Assembly: GCA_024180945.1 (NCBI GenBank)
Contig: JAKSGN010000002.1
Coordinates: 3,286,001-3,350,000 of the forward strand
Direction: 5' to 3'
Length of the DNA: 64,000 nucleotides
Source of the DNA: Macrophomina tecta
Taxonomy: Eukaryota > Ascomycota > Dothideomycetes > Botryosphaeriales > Botryosphaeriaceae
Both the position numbers and the translations under genes were made by a program. A model generated the notes under the pieces. It was not told the origin of the DNA, ran no database searches, and saw only the letters and a list, made by a program, of their open reading frames with translations. Position 1 is the stretch's first letter. Each line of letters begins with the position of its first letter. This document shows positions 1 through 11,161 of the stretch, in pieces.

Positions 1-536
1 GGTGAGCGCCTGAGGCAGGGTCTGTGAGCAGCATTGGGCATGTATGGCGTTATGAATATTGGCATATCCGTGAGCTGCAGCATGAGCGCAGTTGCGGCGC
101 TTAGGTAGAGAAGGGCATTCGGGACGTATGCAGAAGCGTATTGCGAGACCGTTACTCACCCTGCCCTCCTTGAGCCTCTCCCGAATCCAGTGGGAGCAAG
201 AAAGCGACCGTATAGGTCAGAGCCGCAGTCCGCAGAGCGCGGGCTTAGTCGAAGCCACGGACACTTGCTCGGAATGATACCTTTTGCGCTAGTTAGATAC
301 GGAAAATTATGGAGAGCATATCATCACTTTGGACACCGTTATCCCGTCATATGAGAGATCGAGTCCCGTGCGGTGATTGACAAGTGTTACCGCAGGCGCG
401 GCTTCAGCCCTACAGGCTGCCCCGCGATCTCCCGGCTCTTGGCGCGCCTCTTTGGCGATGACGCACTCTGAAAACACCTGCTGCCCACCTCCACTGAGCT
501 CCCAGACGGTTCTAAGAGCACTCCTTACCGCCCATC
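1..536. other. left-edge intergenic stretch
   Basis: I can support no gene here. Short open frames exist on the plus strand but lack recognisable domains. The last 100-150 bases must hold the promoter and 5' leader of the RQC2 gene that starts at 537. Confidence 0.5.
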
Positions 537-3500
537 ATGAAGCAGAGGTACTCGTCACTCGATGTCAAGGTACACCTCCGGTATACTTTCCTCTCGCTGA
601 CGCCGCAGCTAACAGTTCAAGGTCATCGCGCATGAGCTCTCGAACAGCCTCTGCTCCTTGCGCGTAGCCAACATCTACGATTTATCAACTGTGAGCCCAG
701 CGCCTAAATCTATCAATTGAAGTCTTCCGCTGAACCCGCGATACAGCGCATCTTTCTCTTCAAGTTTCAGAAGCCGAACCATCGCGAACAACTCCTCATT
801 GACTCTGGCTTCCGGTGCCATCTTACAAGCTTCGCTCGCTCCACGCCAGCCACTCCTTCGCCATTCGTGGTTCGGCTACGCAAGTTCCTCAAAACTAGAC
901 GTGTCACCTCCATCACTCAGATAGGAACCGACCGCATCATCGAGTTCCAATTCTCCGATGGCTTGTATCGCCTCTACCTTGAATTCTACGCCGGCGGTAA
1001 CATCATCTTGACCGACAATGAACTCAACATTCTCTCTTTGCTACGCTCTGTCGATGAGGGACCTGAGTACGAGAGGGTCAAAGTTGGAATCAAATATAAC
1101 CTCACCGAGAGGCAGAACTATGGCGGCGTGCCCGAGCTGACCAAGGAGCGGGTGCGTGAGGGACTGCAGAAGGCCTTGGACAGGCAGCAGGAGGCTACGG
1201 ATAAGAAGGCTAAGAAGAGGGGGAAGGATGCGCTCCGTAAGGCCTTGGCGGTGTCAATCACAGAGCTGCCGCCAATGCTGGTGGACCACGCCTTCGCCTC
1301 GACCGGATTCGATTCTTCTCTAAGACCGGAGCAAGTCCTAGAAGATGAGTCTTTGTTGGATAATCTCATGAAAGCGCTGGCAGAGGCAAAGAATGTCGAT
1401 GCAGAGATTACCAGCGCAGAGATCGCTAAGGGCTATATCGTCGCCAAGAAAACAGGACAACCTGCTCCCACAGAAGTCTCGGAAGAGGGCTCGGAAGAGA
1501 AAGCGCCTGCTGAGAAACTCCTTTACGAGGACTTCCACCCCTTCAAGCCAAAGCAGTTCGAGGCAGATCCGACATTGACCTTCCTGGAATTCGAGGGATT
1601 CAACAAGACCGTGGACGAATTTTTCTCCTCGATCGAAGGTCAGAAGCTCGAGTCTCGTTTGCAAGAGCGTGAGGAGAACGCGAAGCGTAAGCTTGAGCAA
1701 GCTAAACAGGAACACTTGAAGCGCCTCGGCGGGTTGCAACGAGCTCAAGAGCTAAATATCCGCAAGGCAGAAGCCATCCAGGCAAACGTTGATCGGGTAC
1801 AAGAGGCAGTTATGGCTGTCAATGGTCTCATCGACAAGGGCATGGACTGGATTGAAATTGACCGTCTTATCGAGAGAGAGCAAACTCATGGTAATCCAGT
1901 TGCGCAGATGATCAAGGTGCCGCTCAAACTCCGCGAGAATACCGTGACCCTACTCCTGGATGAGCCAGGTGTGGAGGAAGACGAGGAGGATTTTGAGGGT
2001 AGTGAGACCGAGAGCGAACCTTCGGATGATGAGGAAGAACAGCAACAACGCAAGAAGCCAGCAGTTAAGCCTCAGGACAATCGACTCACTATAGATATTG
2101 ATCTTGGTCTTTCGCCTTGGGCTAATGCAAAGACATATTTCGACCAGAAAAAGACTGCTGCAGCAAAAGAGGAGAGGACACTCGAAGCATCCCAAAAGGC
2201 CCTCAAGAGCACGCAAAAGAAGATCGAAGCAGACTTGAAGAAGGGGTTGAAGCAGGAGAAGGAATTGTTGAGACCTGTGCGAAAGCAGTTCTGGTTTGAA
2301 AAGTTTATTTATTTCATCTCATCAGATGGGTATCTGGTCATCGGGTAAGTATCCCTAGCGGCACTGCATCAGAGACGAATAGCTAACCCATCTCGCAAAA
2401 GTGGCAAAGATGCCCAGCAAAACGAAATTTTGTACAGGCGTCACCTCAAAAAAGGCGATATCTACGTCCACGCCGACCTCAGCGCAGCTGCCGTTGTGAT
2501 CATTAAAAACAGGCCATCCGCTCCTGACGACCCGATCCCTCCTTCCACACTATCACAAGCTGGCAATCTCTCTGTTTCAACGTCTACCGCATGGGATTCC
2601 AAGGCAGTCATGTCGGCTTGGTGGGTCAATGCCGACCAAGTGTCGAAGACGACTTCAAGCGGGGAATACCTGGCAGCCGGCGGATTCGTCATCAACGGAA
2701 AGAAGAACTTCCTTCCCCCTGCGCAGTTGCTTCTGGGCTTTGCGGTCATGTTTCAGATCACTGAGGAAAGCAAGAAGAACCACAACAAGCATAGACTTGC
2801 AGAAGCGAACATGGCTTCTAAGCCTGCCGCACCGCAGCCCACTCATGAAGAAGCATCAAAGGAAGAAACGGTCGGACAAGATGATGCGAGTGATAGCGAC
2901 GAGGATTTCCCGGACGCGAAGCTCGAGTCAGCGTCCGATGAGAGCGACAATGAGCAGCATCAACGCAGCAACCCTCTGCAGTCGAATGGTGTTGCCGATG
3001 CTGCTGATGAAGGTTCAGGGTCTGGTTCTGAATTAGAGGAGGCCGCGGAAGAACAGCCTCAAACGTCTGAAGGTGTAGAGGGTGTCAAAGAAGAACCACT
3101 GCCACTGGCGCCTGTCGAGGATGCTGGTGAGCAAATCCATCAAGAGCCCAAGAAGGTGAAGCAGGAGAAAGCCGGTGGTAAACGTCACCTCTCCGCACGA
3201 GAGCGGCGGCTACTGCGAAAGGGTGTTAATCCCTCTGAGCTCACAACAGCTGGCGGGTCTGCGAATGAGAGCGACGACGAAGATGATGCTGTTTCCGTAG
3301 CACCGACTGAAGCTACCACCCAAGTTTCCAGCCAGAAATCGAAGCAAACGCCGCTGCCCAGAGGCAAGCGTGGCAAGGCGAAGAAGATGGCTCTGAAATA
3401 CGCCGAACAGGACGAGGAAGAGCGCGAACTCGCCCTGCGCCTCCTTGGCGCGAAGACGACCGGAAAGGAGTCGGCAGAGCCGGAGAAGCCTAAGCCCAGC

Positions 3501-4082
3501 GTTCAGGAGGAGCTGCAAGCCCAGAAGCAGCGCCGCCGCGAGCAGCACCAGCGAGCCCAGGAGAAGGGCAAGGCCGAGGAAGAGCGCCGCCGCGCCGCGC
3601 TCGAGGGTGCCCTCGGCGAGGACAATGACCCGGCTGTCGACGAGGAGATCCAGCGCCTAGAAAGCGTCGGCCTCGACGCCTTCACGGGTCGGCCACTGGC
3701 CGGCGACGAGCTCGTTGCTGCCATTCCAGTTTGCGCGCCTTGGTCCGCGCTCGCGACATACAAGTACAAGGTCAAGCTGCAGCCCGGCGCACAGAAGAAG
3801 GGCAAGGCCGTCAAGGAGATCTTGGCTCGTTGGGATGCGGCATTCAAGGAGCCGCGCGCGTTCGATAAGGAAAGTAGGGATGTAGAGAGGATTTGGCCGA
3901 AGGAGGCGGAGCTGATCAAGGCGTGGAAGGAGACGGAGGTGTATGGCGTCGTGCCGGTGAGCAAAGTGCGGGTTATGTTGAGCGGTGGTGTGCATGGAGG
4001 AGGAAATGGTGGTGGTGGTGGGGGAGATAAGAACAGGGGGAAAAAGAGTGCGAGGGGTGGGAAGGGGTCGAAGAGGAAATGA
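537..4082 (+). CDS. rqc2: Rqc2/NEMF ribosome quality control protein (4 exons)
   Basis: Exons 537-569, 622-690, 747-2344 and 2402-4082 give 1,126 residues. Rqc2/NEMF binds stalled 60S subunits carrying peptidyl-tRNA, recruits the Listerin/Ltn1 ubiquitin ligase and directs CAT-tailing. The short first two exons are needed: they supply MKQRYSSLD and the stretch VIAHELSNSL..IYDLS, which match the family N-terminus. The family's conserved Asp9 and the Asp-Arg pair (here D96-R97, in GTDRII) are present. Order: NFACT-N (about 1-190), helical and coiled-coil region (190-550), NFACT-R (about 565-690, with YRRHLKKGDIYVHADL), acidic/lysine-rich linker, NFACT-C (about 1005-1095), Gly/Lys-rich tail. Intron 3 (2345-2401) restores IGGKDAQQN. 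Length fits the eukaryotic family. It is convergent with the transporter at 4383. The family assignment is secure; the activity is inferred. Confidence 0.95.
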
Positions 4083-4382
4083 GGGAATCGCAGAAGTTGT
4101 GAGTCGATGATATTGGGAAACAAAAGGCCTGGCCTGCATAGATTGGGAACCAGGCTGTCTGGATTGTCCTGCCAGTCATACGGCCAGTCCGTCCTCATTG
4201 TTTAGATAGCGGCTGTGGTTTCTCAGACTGCACCAGCTATGGTGGCTGTTATGTGCATAGGCATAGTGCCATAATAACTGAGCATGAATGGTCTGGGCTG
4301 AATGGTTTAGAATGAGTATAGCATTATAGATATAGATGAGGTATATTACTGACGAGTAGACCGGTTTGAGTGATAATAACTG

Positions 4383-5276
4383 TTAGGTGGGTCTGTGCAA
4401 GCTGGGTGTGTCTGGGCCGTCGACTTCGCCTTCTGGAGGTGACGCATGCTCTTCCACTGAAGAACTGTTCTTGTCGGTGTGAAGCCTAGCAGCCCTTTCT
4501 CTTAATCTGAGCCACAACATGGCGCCCATGCATGCCACAGAAACAAACGTCGTCAGAGCAGCCAAAATAGCCTTGCCGGCGTGTACGTTGGTCGATTCGT
4601 CGATACGTTTGATGGACCACGGATAGCACGTCGACTTGACGACAATAAACACGCCGAGGCCAAGGTACAGAAATGGTATTACTGAGCGCGCGTACCTCTG
4701 GGCCACGCGTAATACGTGCCTTTCCCGTAGGATCATGAATGCAATGAGGCACCACACGCCTAGCAGGATGTAGTATACGACGACGTACACTGCAATCTCT
4801 GCCCGCTCCGCCTGCGAGAATAGCGGAACGTACGTCCCGATATTGTCGCCACCATTCATCATCGTGATCAGTGAGACTTTGAGCACGCTTTTCAAGCCAG
4901 CGCCGGTGTGGCGGATTTGCGGTGATTCTGCTGCTGATTCTCCTGCATCTCCCCTCCCTCCTCCTCCTGGTCCTTCTTTTCCTTCTTCCTTAGGCATGAT
5001 GGAAAGACCAATCAGCTTCCAGATTCCCAACAAGATGGGGAGTAGACCAAGGAATCCTATGGGCTCTGAGGGAAGAGCCAGCGAGGCGGCAAACCCGATC
5101 ATGCTGACGAGAATGATCACGGTGAATCCGATGTATTGGCCAAGAATGATCATGAGAGGAGTCGTTGTTCCGCTTTTGGATGCCTCGGCGAAGAAGGTGA
5201 CCAGGACGAAGATATCGTCGATGTTGGTGATTGCGAACGAACTGCACGCAGTCGCCACCACTCGTCCAAATTGCAT
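4383..5276 (-). CDS. CadD-like cadmium resistance/cation transporter
   Basis: This 297-residue membrane protein belongs to the cadmium resistance transporter family (Pfam Cad), which exports or buffers divalent cations, probably at the plasma or vacuolar membrane. The N-terminus FGRVVATACSSFAITNIDD is the family hallmark, with Asp residues in the first membrane helix. About six hydrophobic segments follow: roughly residues 8-28, 38-58, 65-90, then three after a Gly/Glu/Ser-rich cytoplasmic loop (about 95-130). I chose the ATG at 5276 because the ten upstream in-frame codons have no ATG and the family starts here. No intron is needed. It converges on RQC2 with 300 bases between the stop codons. 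Substrate specificity cannot be read from sequence. Confidence 0.85.
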   Translation of the reverse strand: MQFGRVVATACSSFAITNIDDIFVLVTFFAEASKSGTTTPLMIILGQYIGFTVIILVSMIGFAASLALPSEPIGFLGLLPILLGIWKLIGLSIMPKEEGKEGPGGGGRGDAGESAAESPQIRHTGAGLKSVLKVSLITMMNGGDNIGTYVPLFSQAERAEIAVYVVVYYILLGVWCLIAFMILRERHVLRVAQRYARSVIPFLYLGLGVFIVVKSTCYPWSIKRIDESTNVHAGKAILAALTTFVSVACMGAMLWLRLRERAARLHTDKNSSSVEEHASPPEGEVDGPDTPSLHRPT

Positions 5277-6089
5277 GGCTTGTGACCCAGGAGAGCGCAG
5301 TATCAATGGGATCTTGGATGGAGCGAGCCGTGGAGCGAGTGGCTTGAGTTTAAGGAATTCACAACTTAGCGTAGGTGGAGAACTAAGTGATGTGTTTTTA
5401 ATTGCTTGGTCCGCTTTGCACGGAACGGCCTGTACGGATTGAATTCAGCCTTTCCCTCTTCAGTGGGCCTTTCTCCGGTCTAACCAAGCTGTAATGAGAC
5501 GTGTCTATGTCATATGCCTTGATCACCATGCTACGGTGAGACGAACGTGCCGACATCCGACAGAATCCTCAAAGGACGGGAGAAACGTGCCGAACTTCGA
5601 AACTCAACCCCATGCGAATATTGAAACTGATCCGAACTTCCCTATTGGCGTGGTATCTTCGAATCTATTAGTGTCGGAAGTTTCGGCACCACCAAGAGGT
5701 GCCGTGAGTAGTCGAAGTACGTGATCAATGAAAAAGGTCTGACTCCGGCGCTATAGTGCGCCCAAGCGAGATTTCGACAGCGTCATCCAGGCTTCGTCTC
5801 CTCTCGCCTTCTTGATATAGGATTAGATTTATCTAAGTCAGAGCTTTAACAGTGGGTATCGGCATATACTTTAGACTGGTTGACCTCACTCATTCTGCGG
5901 TAAAATAGCCCGTTTACTTTGAATTACCATGATAATCTTACACTACCGTATCCTCACGGTAAGGATCGCGCAGCTACATATCATGGATCATTCAAAGGTT
6001 GTAGTCGTCTACCCTCCAAAGCTTCGTCCGATCGACGACAGCGAAGCCAAAGACACGGAGCAGCTTCTCGAGGATCAGAATCTTGAACA
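5277..6089. other. intergenic stretch upstream of the CadD-like gene
   Basis: No gene or RNA is supported. It should contain the promoter of the transporter on the minus strand and, toward 6090, the decayed 3' flank of the P450 remnant. Confidence 0.4.
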
Positions 6090-7505
6090 CTCAAACTTGG
6101 ACGGAACAAGAACTTCCCTCAACAAACACCTTGTTCATTTCAGTCAAGGCAATCCCTTGCCTAAACATGCCCGCCTTCCACGCCCGAAGCATAGCCCCAC
6201 CGTCTCGTCCATCCACCGCAACTTCCTCTCATCCTTCTTCTCCGTCCACCTCTTGGACCTGAACGGATCCGCATCCTTCACAAACATTTTCTCGAAATTC
6301 TCCGCCAGCCAAATATTATGCCTGATCTTCGTACTCCGGGCACATACTTCTCCTTAATGACCTCACACTGCGGCGGCACGTCCTTGGCCAACAATCCCAT
6401 AAACGGCGGATGCAGCCTCAACCCGTCCCTGATCACCAGCTGCAAAAATGACATCCCATTCACCTCCGCACTCTTAACCGGACTTTGCACCCTCCCTGCC
6501 TTCACGCCCTCATTAATCTCCCTCCTCAACCTCGCCCGCGTCACCGGCGTCGTCAAGGGATGCAGCAGCGTCGCCAGCACCGCCATCGCCGTGGGATCGC
6601 CCCCAGAAATTATCTGGCGCAAGACCTCAGACTCAGCCTACCGCCGCAATAGCCCGTGCTGCACGAACGAGCCGAGCATGTCGCGCCTCTCCAGCCCGCC
6701 GTCGCCGAAGCGCTCGCTAACGACCTTCTACGCAACGCCTATCAGCTTGCTGGTCCCTTTCTTGTCCCCGGGTTTCAGACCGGTCAGACGGCGCACCAAG
6801 GGCTAGCAGAGGAAGCGCTGCAGGAACCGGGTGGCTCGTGCCGAGGACGAAGGCCTCGATCGTTGCGATGTACTCGTGCACGTCGGCGTCCTGCGCAAGG
6901 TAACCGAGCTGGTGCGTGGTGAAGTTTTGCGCTAGGCTTTCATTGCTGTTCGGTGGTCCTTATTGACAAATGACTTCTGGCATGCTTATGGCAAGCTGTA
7001 GCTGAGGGGTTTGATGACGTCGAGTGTGAAGCACAGAATGGCGGCGTCGAAGTCAAAGTGGAATAAGTTGGCGGTCTCGTCGAAGATGTACTCTGTTTGA
7101 TGCAGGAGACCAGATTGTCGCTCTGGGCGTCGATGTCGGCTTTGATGTCTGGGTTCTCTTTACCCGCCTACTGTATATTTGGAGACGGTCAGTCATGGTT
7201 CGGTGACTTCGGAGGGTGAGTTTTCGTGCGGAGTTTTCGTCTTTTCCGCTTTCGTACACAGGCATATCATGTACGTCTTGAATCAGCTTGGGCCTCAATC
7301 GATCGTGCTCGCCCGGACGTTTGGTGGAGATCACGTTGCTGCAGTACACATCGAAAGACATGACATCGTACCAGTCCGAGCGGTGCCAATCCGAGCGCGC
7401 GGACGATATATGCCGAATGACTTCCGGGCCACTGCAAAGCAAGTCATTGGGTCCAACATGGGCGAGGTCGCCTTGTTAAATGTCAGTGATGAGATCTCAA
7501 GGAAA
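6090..7505 (-). pseudogene. cytochrome P450 pseudogene
   Basis: On the minus strand, in order and in changing frames, are recognisable P450 blocks. Near 7,480-7,370 lies LAHVGPNDLLCSGPEVIRHI followed by RSDWYDVMSFD. Near 6,900 is GYLAQDADVHEYIATIEAF. Near 6,690-6,640 is DMLGSFVQHGLL followed by a TAG stop. The I-helix region is IISGGDPTAM, and the ExxR helix reads IRDGLRLHPPF, so the Glu is Asp. Near 6,190-6,160 is the heme loop FGRGRRACLG with its cysteine. Several frameshifts and at least one in-frame stop break it, so no functional enzyme can be made. The block pattern resembles pisatin-demethylase-like fungal P450s, but I would not name a CYP family. The preserved heme loop suggests fairly recent decay. 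Confidence 0.85.
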
Positions 7506-8765
7506 TATGAGAGTGAAAAATCGTCTTAATGGTATGAAACAAACAAGGAGGCGGAGGGGGGAAAATGGTCTAACGTATTTCTACTTATCTCCGTGTACGC
7601 TTCGTACATATTGCTAGATGTGGCTATCTTGTTCATCAAAAGAGAGGAAAGGGAAGCAAGCCATAGCCCTTTGAAGTGTCATAGACGCCACCAGACCTTC
7701 CCGCGAGAGAACACGCGCAGGAGCAGGAGGTTAAAGGAACCAGATATATCGTATTGCCCGTGGCAACGCCGGATGCGGTTGCAGCTACTTCAGAACACTG
7801 GGCTCCCATGATGGCCAGTTGTGATATTAGCTAGATTAGTATGCTCCAGGCTCTTTAATCAAACCTCTTGGAAGTCTCAGCGACATTACCCAAGTTATTC
7901 CTGAGATGTTTAAGCAGTGTGCATCTAGCGGTTTAAATTAATGGTGGCATCTGTGATACTTATACGGATACGCAGATCGTGCCATCCCACACACGCACTC
8001 ACACACATACAGGACGCTAGCCTGGGCAGCCACTGGCTATCACGTTGACCCACACCGAGTTGGACACCTGTTCGCCGATACATATTGATTTATCGGCATT
8101 GATAATGTTCGGAAGCCGAAACAACAAGATGCCTGCTATGAAGGCGCATTGTACACGGAGAGAATGTCGGGTAGGAGCAGCAGGTGAACTCAATACGTGA
8201 AAGTGTGAAAATAAGAACCCATGCCAGCCATTCCGCTATATGGTGCAGTACAACGAGGCATGGCTCTGCGCTCGATTGATGTAGCTTGAGGTGGCGGCAA
8301 CGGTCATCCCAACATTAGTAGGGCGCAGGAAACATATATCGCGCTTGGTAATACGGATGAGTGCCTTGTTTCTATTGTTGACTATTGGAATACTCTAGTG
8401 CTGATGTGCTGGGCGGCCGAGGTCGTTACGCGGTGTGGAGAAAAAACGTGATGCGCTGCCAGTCAGTAGGTTAGAGACGGCAGTATTCGGAGTTTTAAAG
8501 ACATTGCGTGGGGCTAGCATGCCTTCCTAAAAATTACCAAGGTGATCTTTAGGTTGAATGTACTGCTACTGTACCCACTGTTGAAAACTCTTTGGCGAGA
8601 TACAACATGTCCACTCCCGGAAGCTGCAGTGTATCGTGCCCCGTATCTTGGAAGATTAACACCAAGCGTGCTCAACTCACTGATTATCCAATTTGACACT
8701 GAAGTCATGGTGCGTCATATGTCGACCTGGCAGCAATGGTTCAACGCCGCCGAGGCTGTCTTCGT
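7506..8765. other. intergenic stretch without supported gene
   Basis: I see only short random frames. A CA-rich microsatellite-like patch lies near 7,988-8,010. Nothing here could be matched to a gene or RNA. Confidence 0.4.
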
Positions 8766-9628
8766 TCAAACATAATTGGATATCCTGGGTTTCATAAATA
8801 ATCAGCATTCACGTATGATCCTTTGCGCTTTGACCTCTGCGGGATAGCAATGCCAAACACTTACTCGACCAGGTTGCCATCTGGATCCCTACAATAAACA
8901 CTGCGCAGTTTACCAACTGCGCCCGTCCTATCCACTATGCCGCCACCTTCGAGGACCTACGTGTGAAGTAAATTAGTTAGTGATTACCTTCAGAGACGCA
9001 GACCCCTATAATTCCCTACCGGCTCCTGGCAAGGTAGACTCACATCAATACCCTCACTCTTCAACTCTCGAAGTACGTCCTCAATTTTCGTGTCTGTCAA
9101 GAAGCACAGGTCCCCACTACCCGATTGGACGGTTTGCGCCTTGGGCTCAAATTCCCGACCGCTTTGATGGAGGTTGATCTTCTGGTTGCCAAAGAGGAGG
9201 GCATGACTGTGTAGCCATGAGTAAGCCGCCTCGCTGTGAACATCTCTGGAGAATGACAGCGGATAATCTGACGCGTGCGAACAGTCTCATTGAACAGAGA
9301 ACAAGGCGACGAACTTCGCCATTAAGTCAAAGTTGACATCAAAATGCACAAGGGAAACAAGGAAAATAAGAAAAAACGTGGCTCTTCGGTTGGGTGCAGT
9401 CAATGCCCAGTGAGCAGTGGATGATAGCATCAAGGCCGAAATGGAAATCAATGGCGGGGTAAGCGTGAGAATACAGCCTACTTACCGCTCTACACCAGGA
9501 TCCTTGGCCGAGGTAAAGACCTCATGCTTCATTCCCAGCCTTTGCGTGTAGAAGTTGACAGTCGCCGGGATTGAGCGCACGGTAAGAACAACATGGTCGA
9601 GGGACTTGACTGCGAAACGCGAAGCCAT
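8766..9628 (-). CDS. GLOD5-type VOC (glyoxalase-fold) protein, 4 exons
   Basis: Exons on the minus strand are 9628-9486, 9206-9044, 8956-8865 and 8784-8766, giving 138 residues. No single open frame shows this gene; it appears only after splicing. The protein is one vicinal-oxygen-chelate domain like glyoxalase domain-containing protein 5. It has SLDHVVLTVRSIPATVNFY at the start, FGNQKINLHQ in the middle, then GSGDLCFLTD, YCRDPDGNLVE and the last exon ISNYV. Candidate metal ligands are the His of LDHVV, the His of NLHQ and the Glu of NLVE. All four junctions keep frame and use GTAAGT/GTGAGT donors and CAG/TAG acceptors. The first intron is long (279 nt). The C-terminal exon is only 19 nt. Family is clear; the substrate is unknown. 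Confidence 0.9.
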
Positions 9629-10230
9629 GGCGGACGCTACGCAGCAGTGCGACGCTGATCAGGGTGAGGATAGGATGATGGTGATTGAGAGTTATGAGCT
9701 ACGGGAGTAGACTGAGTCGATATTTCTCCGCTTTTGCGCGTCGCTAATCGGATTGCCCCAAGAGGGATAGAGCAGGGCATAGATGACGAACATCTCTTTC
9801 AAGGGCTTGAGTAGAGTGAAACATCGATGTCCATAGCAGCTTACGGATTCTCATCGAACGGCGTGTCGTAACGTCCTGGGATATGGGCTTTACGGAGGCA
9901 GCTGTTTGTGAGTGCGATTTGTTGTATCAACCCTAACCAGCAAAGAAATGGTATTATGACCTCCCCAAAGTTCGTTTTGTGAAACCCATTGATTTTTGTT
10001 CTTCTCCGAATCCACAGCCACCCCAGGAGACCCCTCACGATATCCTTCAGGCATGTAGCAGGACCATCCGAGAGCCCGAAGACGTAAAGCTCCATTTTCA
10101 ATGACCCGGACGTACATGAAGAAACCGTGACCTCTGATGCCTGTAAATAATCTGGAGAAAGGGACTCCCGTTTTGCCCTTTTTCAAAAACCCACGCCAGA
10201 CGTCACCTGCACCCTCCTGGTAGCCATCGC
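9629..10230. other. intergenic stretch between VOC gene and RPL19
   Basis: It holds the promoter of the VOC gene and the 3' end of RPL19, both on the minus strand. An open frame at 9890-10186 on the minus strand lies just past the RPL19 stop and has no recognisable domain, so I treat it as non-coding. Confidence 0.4.
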
Positions 10231-11161
10231 TTACGCCTTCTCCTCGTCCTCGCCCGCAAGAGCCTGCCTCTTGGCCGAGACGCGCTCCTGCCTCCTCTCG
10301 CGAGCAGCCTTGGTCTTGGCGCGCTTGGCGTCCATCTCCTCCTTGAGGATCCTCTCACGCTGCTTCTCGGCCTTGGCCTTGTGGATCTGCAAAAATTGTG
10401 AGTGGTGAGGCAAGTTATGATGTCATCAGGAAAACGTACGTGCTCGACGAGGGCGCGCTTGTGCTTGAAGGTGTTACCCTTGCTCAGGTGGTAGAGCTCG
10501 TGGTAGAGGTGCTTGTCGATCTTGCCGCTGGCACGGTACTTGACGAGAAGGCGGCGAAGGACACGGAGGCGGCGCATCCAAAGGACCTGGCTGTAATCCG
10601 ACCACATCAGCGATCTATTCGTGCAAACTCCTCCAATTCTTTCCAGCATTTGCCATCCAAGCGAATAGTCTCCTTATCGGCCGCCGGTCCAGGGGTGGAT
10701 GTGCCTACCTCGGCATACGAGCGTCCTTGGTACCCTTCCTCTTACCGTAGCCACGGTGGCGACCGATGCGGCGGGCGGCGTTGAGCTCCCTGGCGCGGGC
10801 ACGCGAGTGCATGGTGACGGGCTTCTTGATGATGAGGCCATCGGAAACCAGCTTGCGGATGGTCTGGCGGGAGTTGGCGTTGGAGATCTCGTTGACCTCG
10901 TTGGGGTCAAGCCAGATCTTGCGCTTGCCGCAGCCGACGACGGAGGCTGCGAGCCTCTTCTGGGTACGGAGGTTGACCCTGTTTGCGAGACAAAAAGTCA
11001 GCGACGCTGTTCCTGCGGGTGTAGCTGGTGCTGCGGGCGCAGTGGCGAAGCGACGACGATGCGGAGCGCTGCAGCGCGAGGACGAGGGCGACGCAGCATC
11101 CTGGCTGCTGCAATCCGTGTGGACGGGCTCGTAGAATCGGGTTGACGGGCTTCTCTTACAT
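10231..11161 (-). CDS. rpl19: 60S ribosomal protein L19 (eL19), 4 exons
   Basis: Exons on the minus strand are 11161-11160, 10978-10709, 10590-10440 and 10386-10231, for 192 residues. eL19 is a core 60S protein whose long C-terminal helix reaches the 40S body. The sequence is near-canonical: [20 protein letters not shown], then [39 protein letters not shown] and the basic helix [20 protein letters not shown]. The first coding exon is only the two bases AT; the G of the start codon comes from the second exon after a 181-nt intron. Unspliced RNA would read ATG TAA at that point. Splicing is therefore essential for any product. Expression is expected to be high and growth-controlled, as for all ribosomal protein genes. 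Confidence 0.95.

Noticed and set aside
1118..1748. Long minus-strand frames inside RQC2
   Set aside because: Antisense shadows of a well-supported coding exon; products are Leu/Ser-rich without domains.
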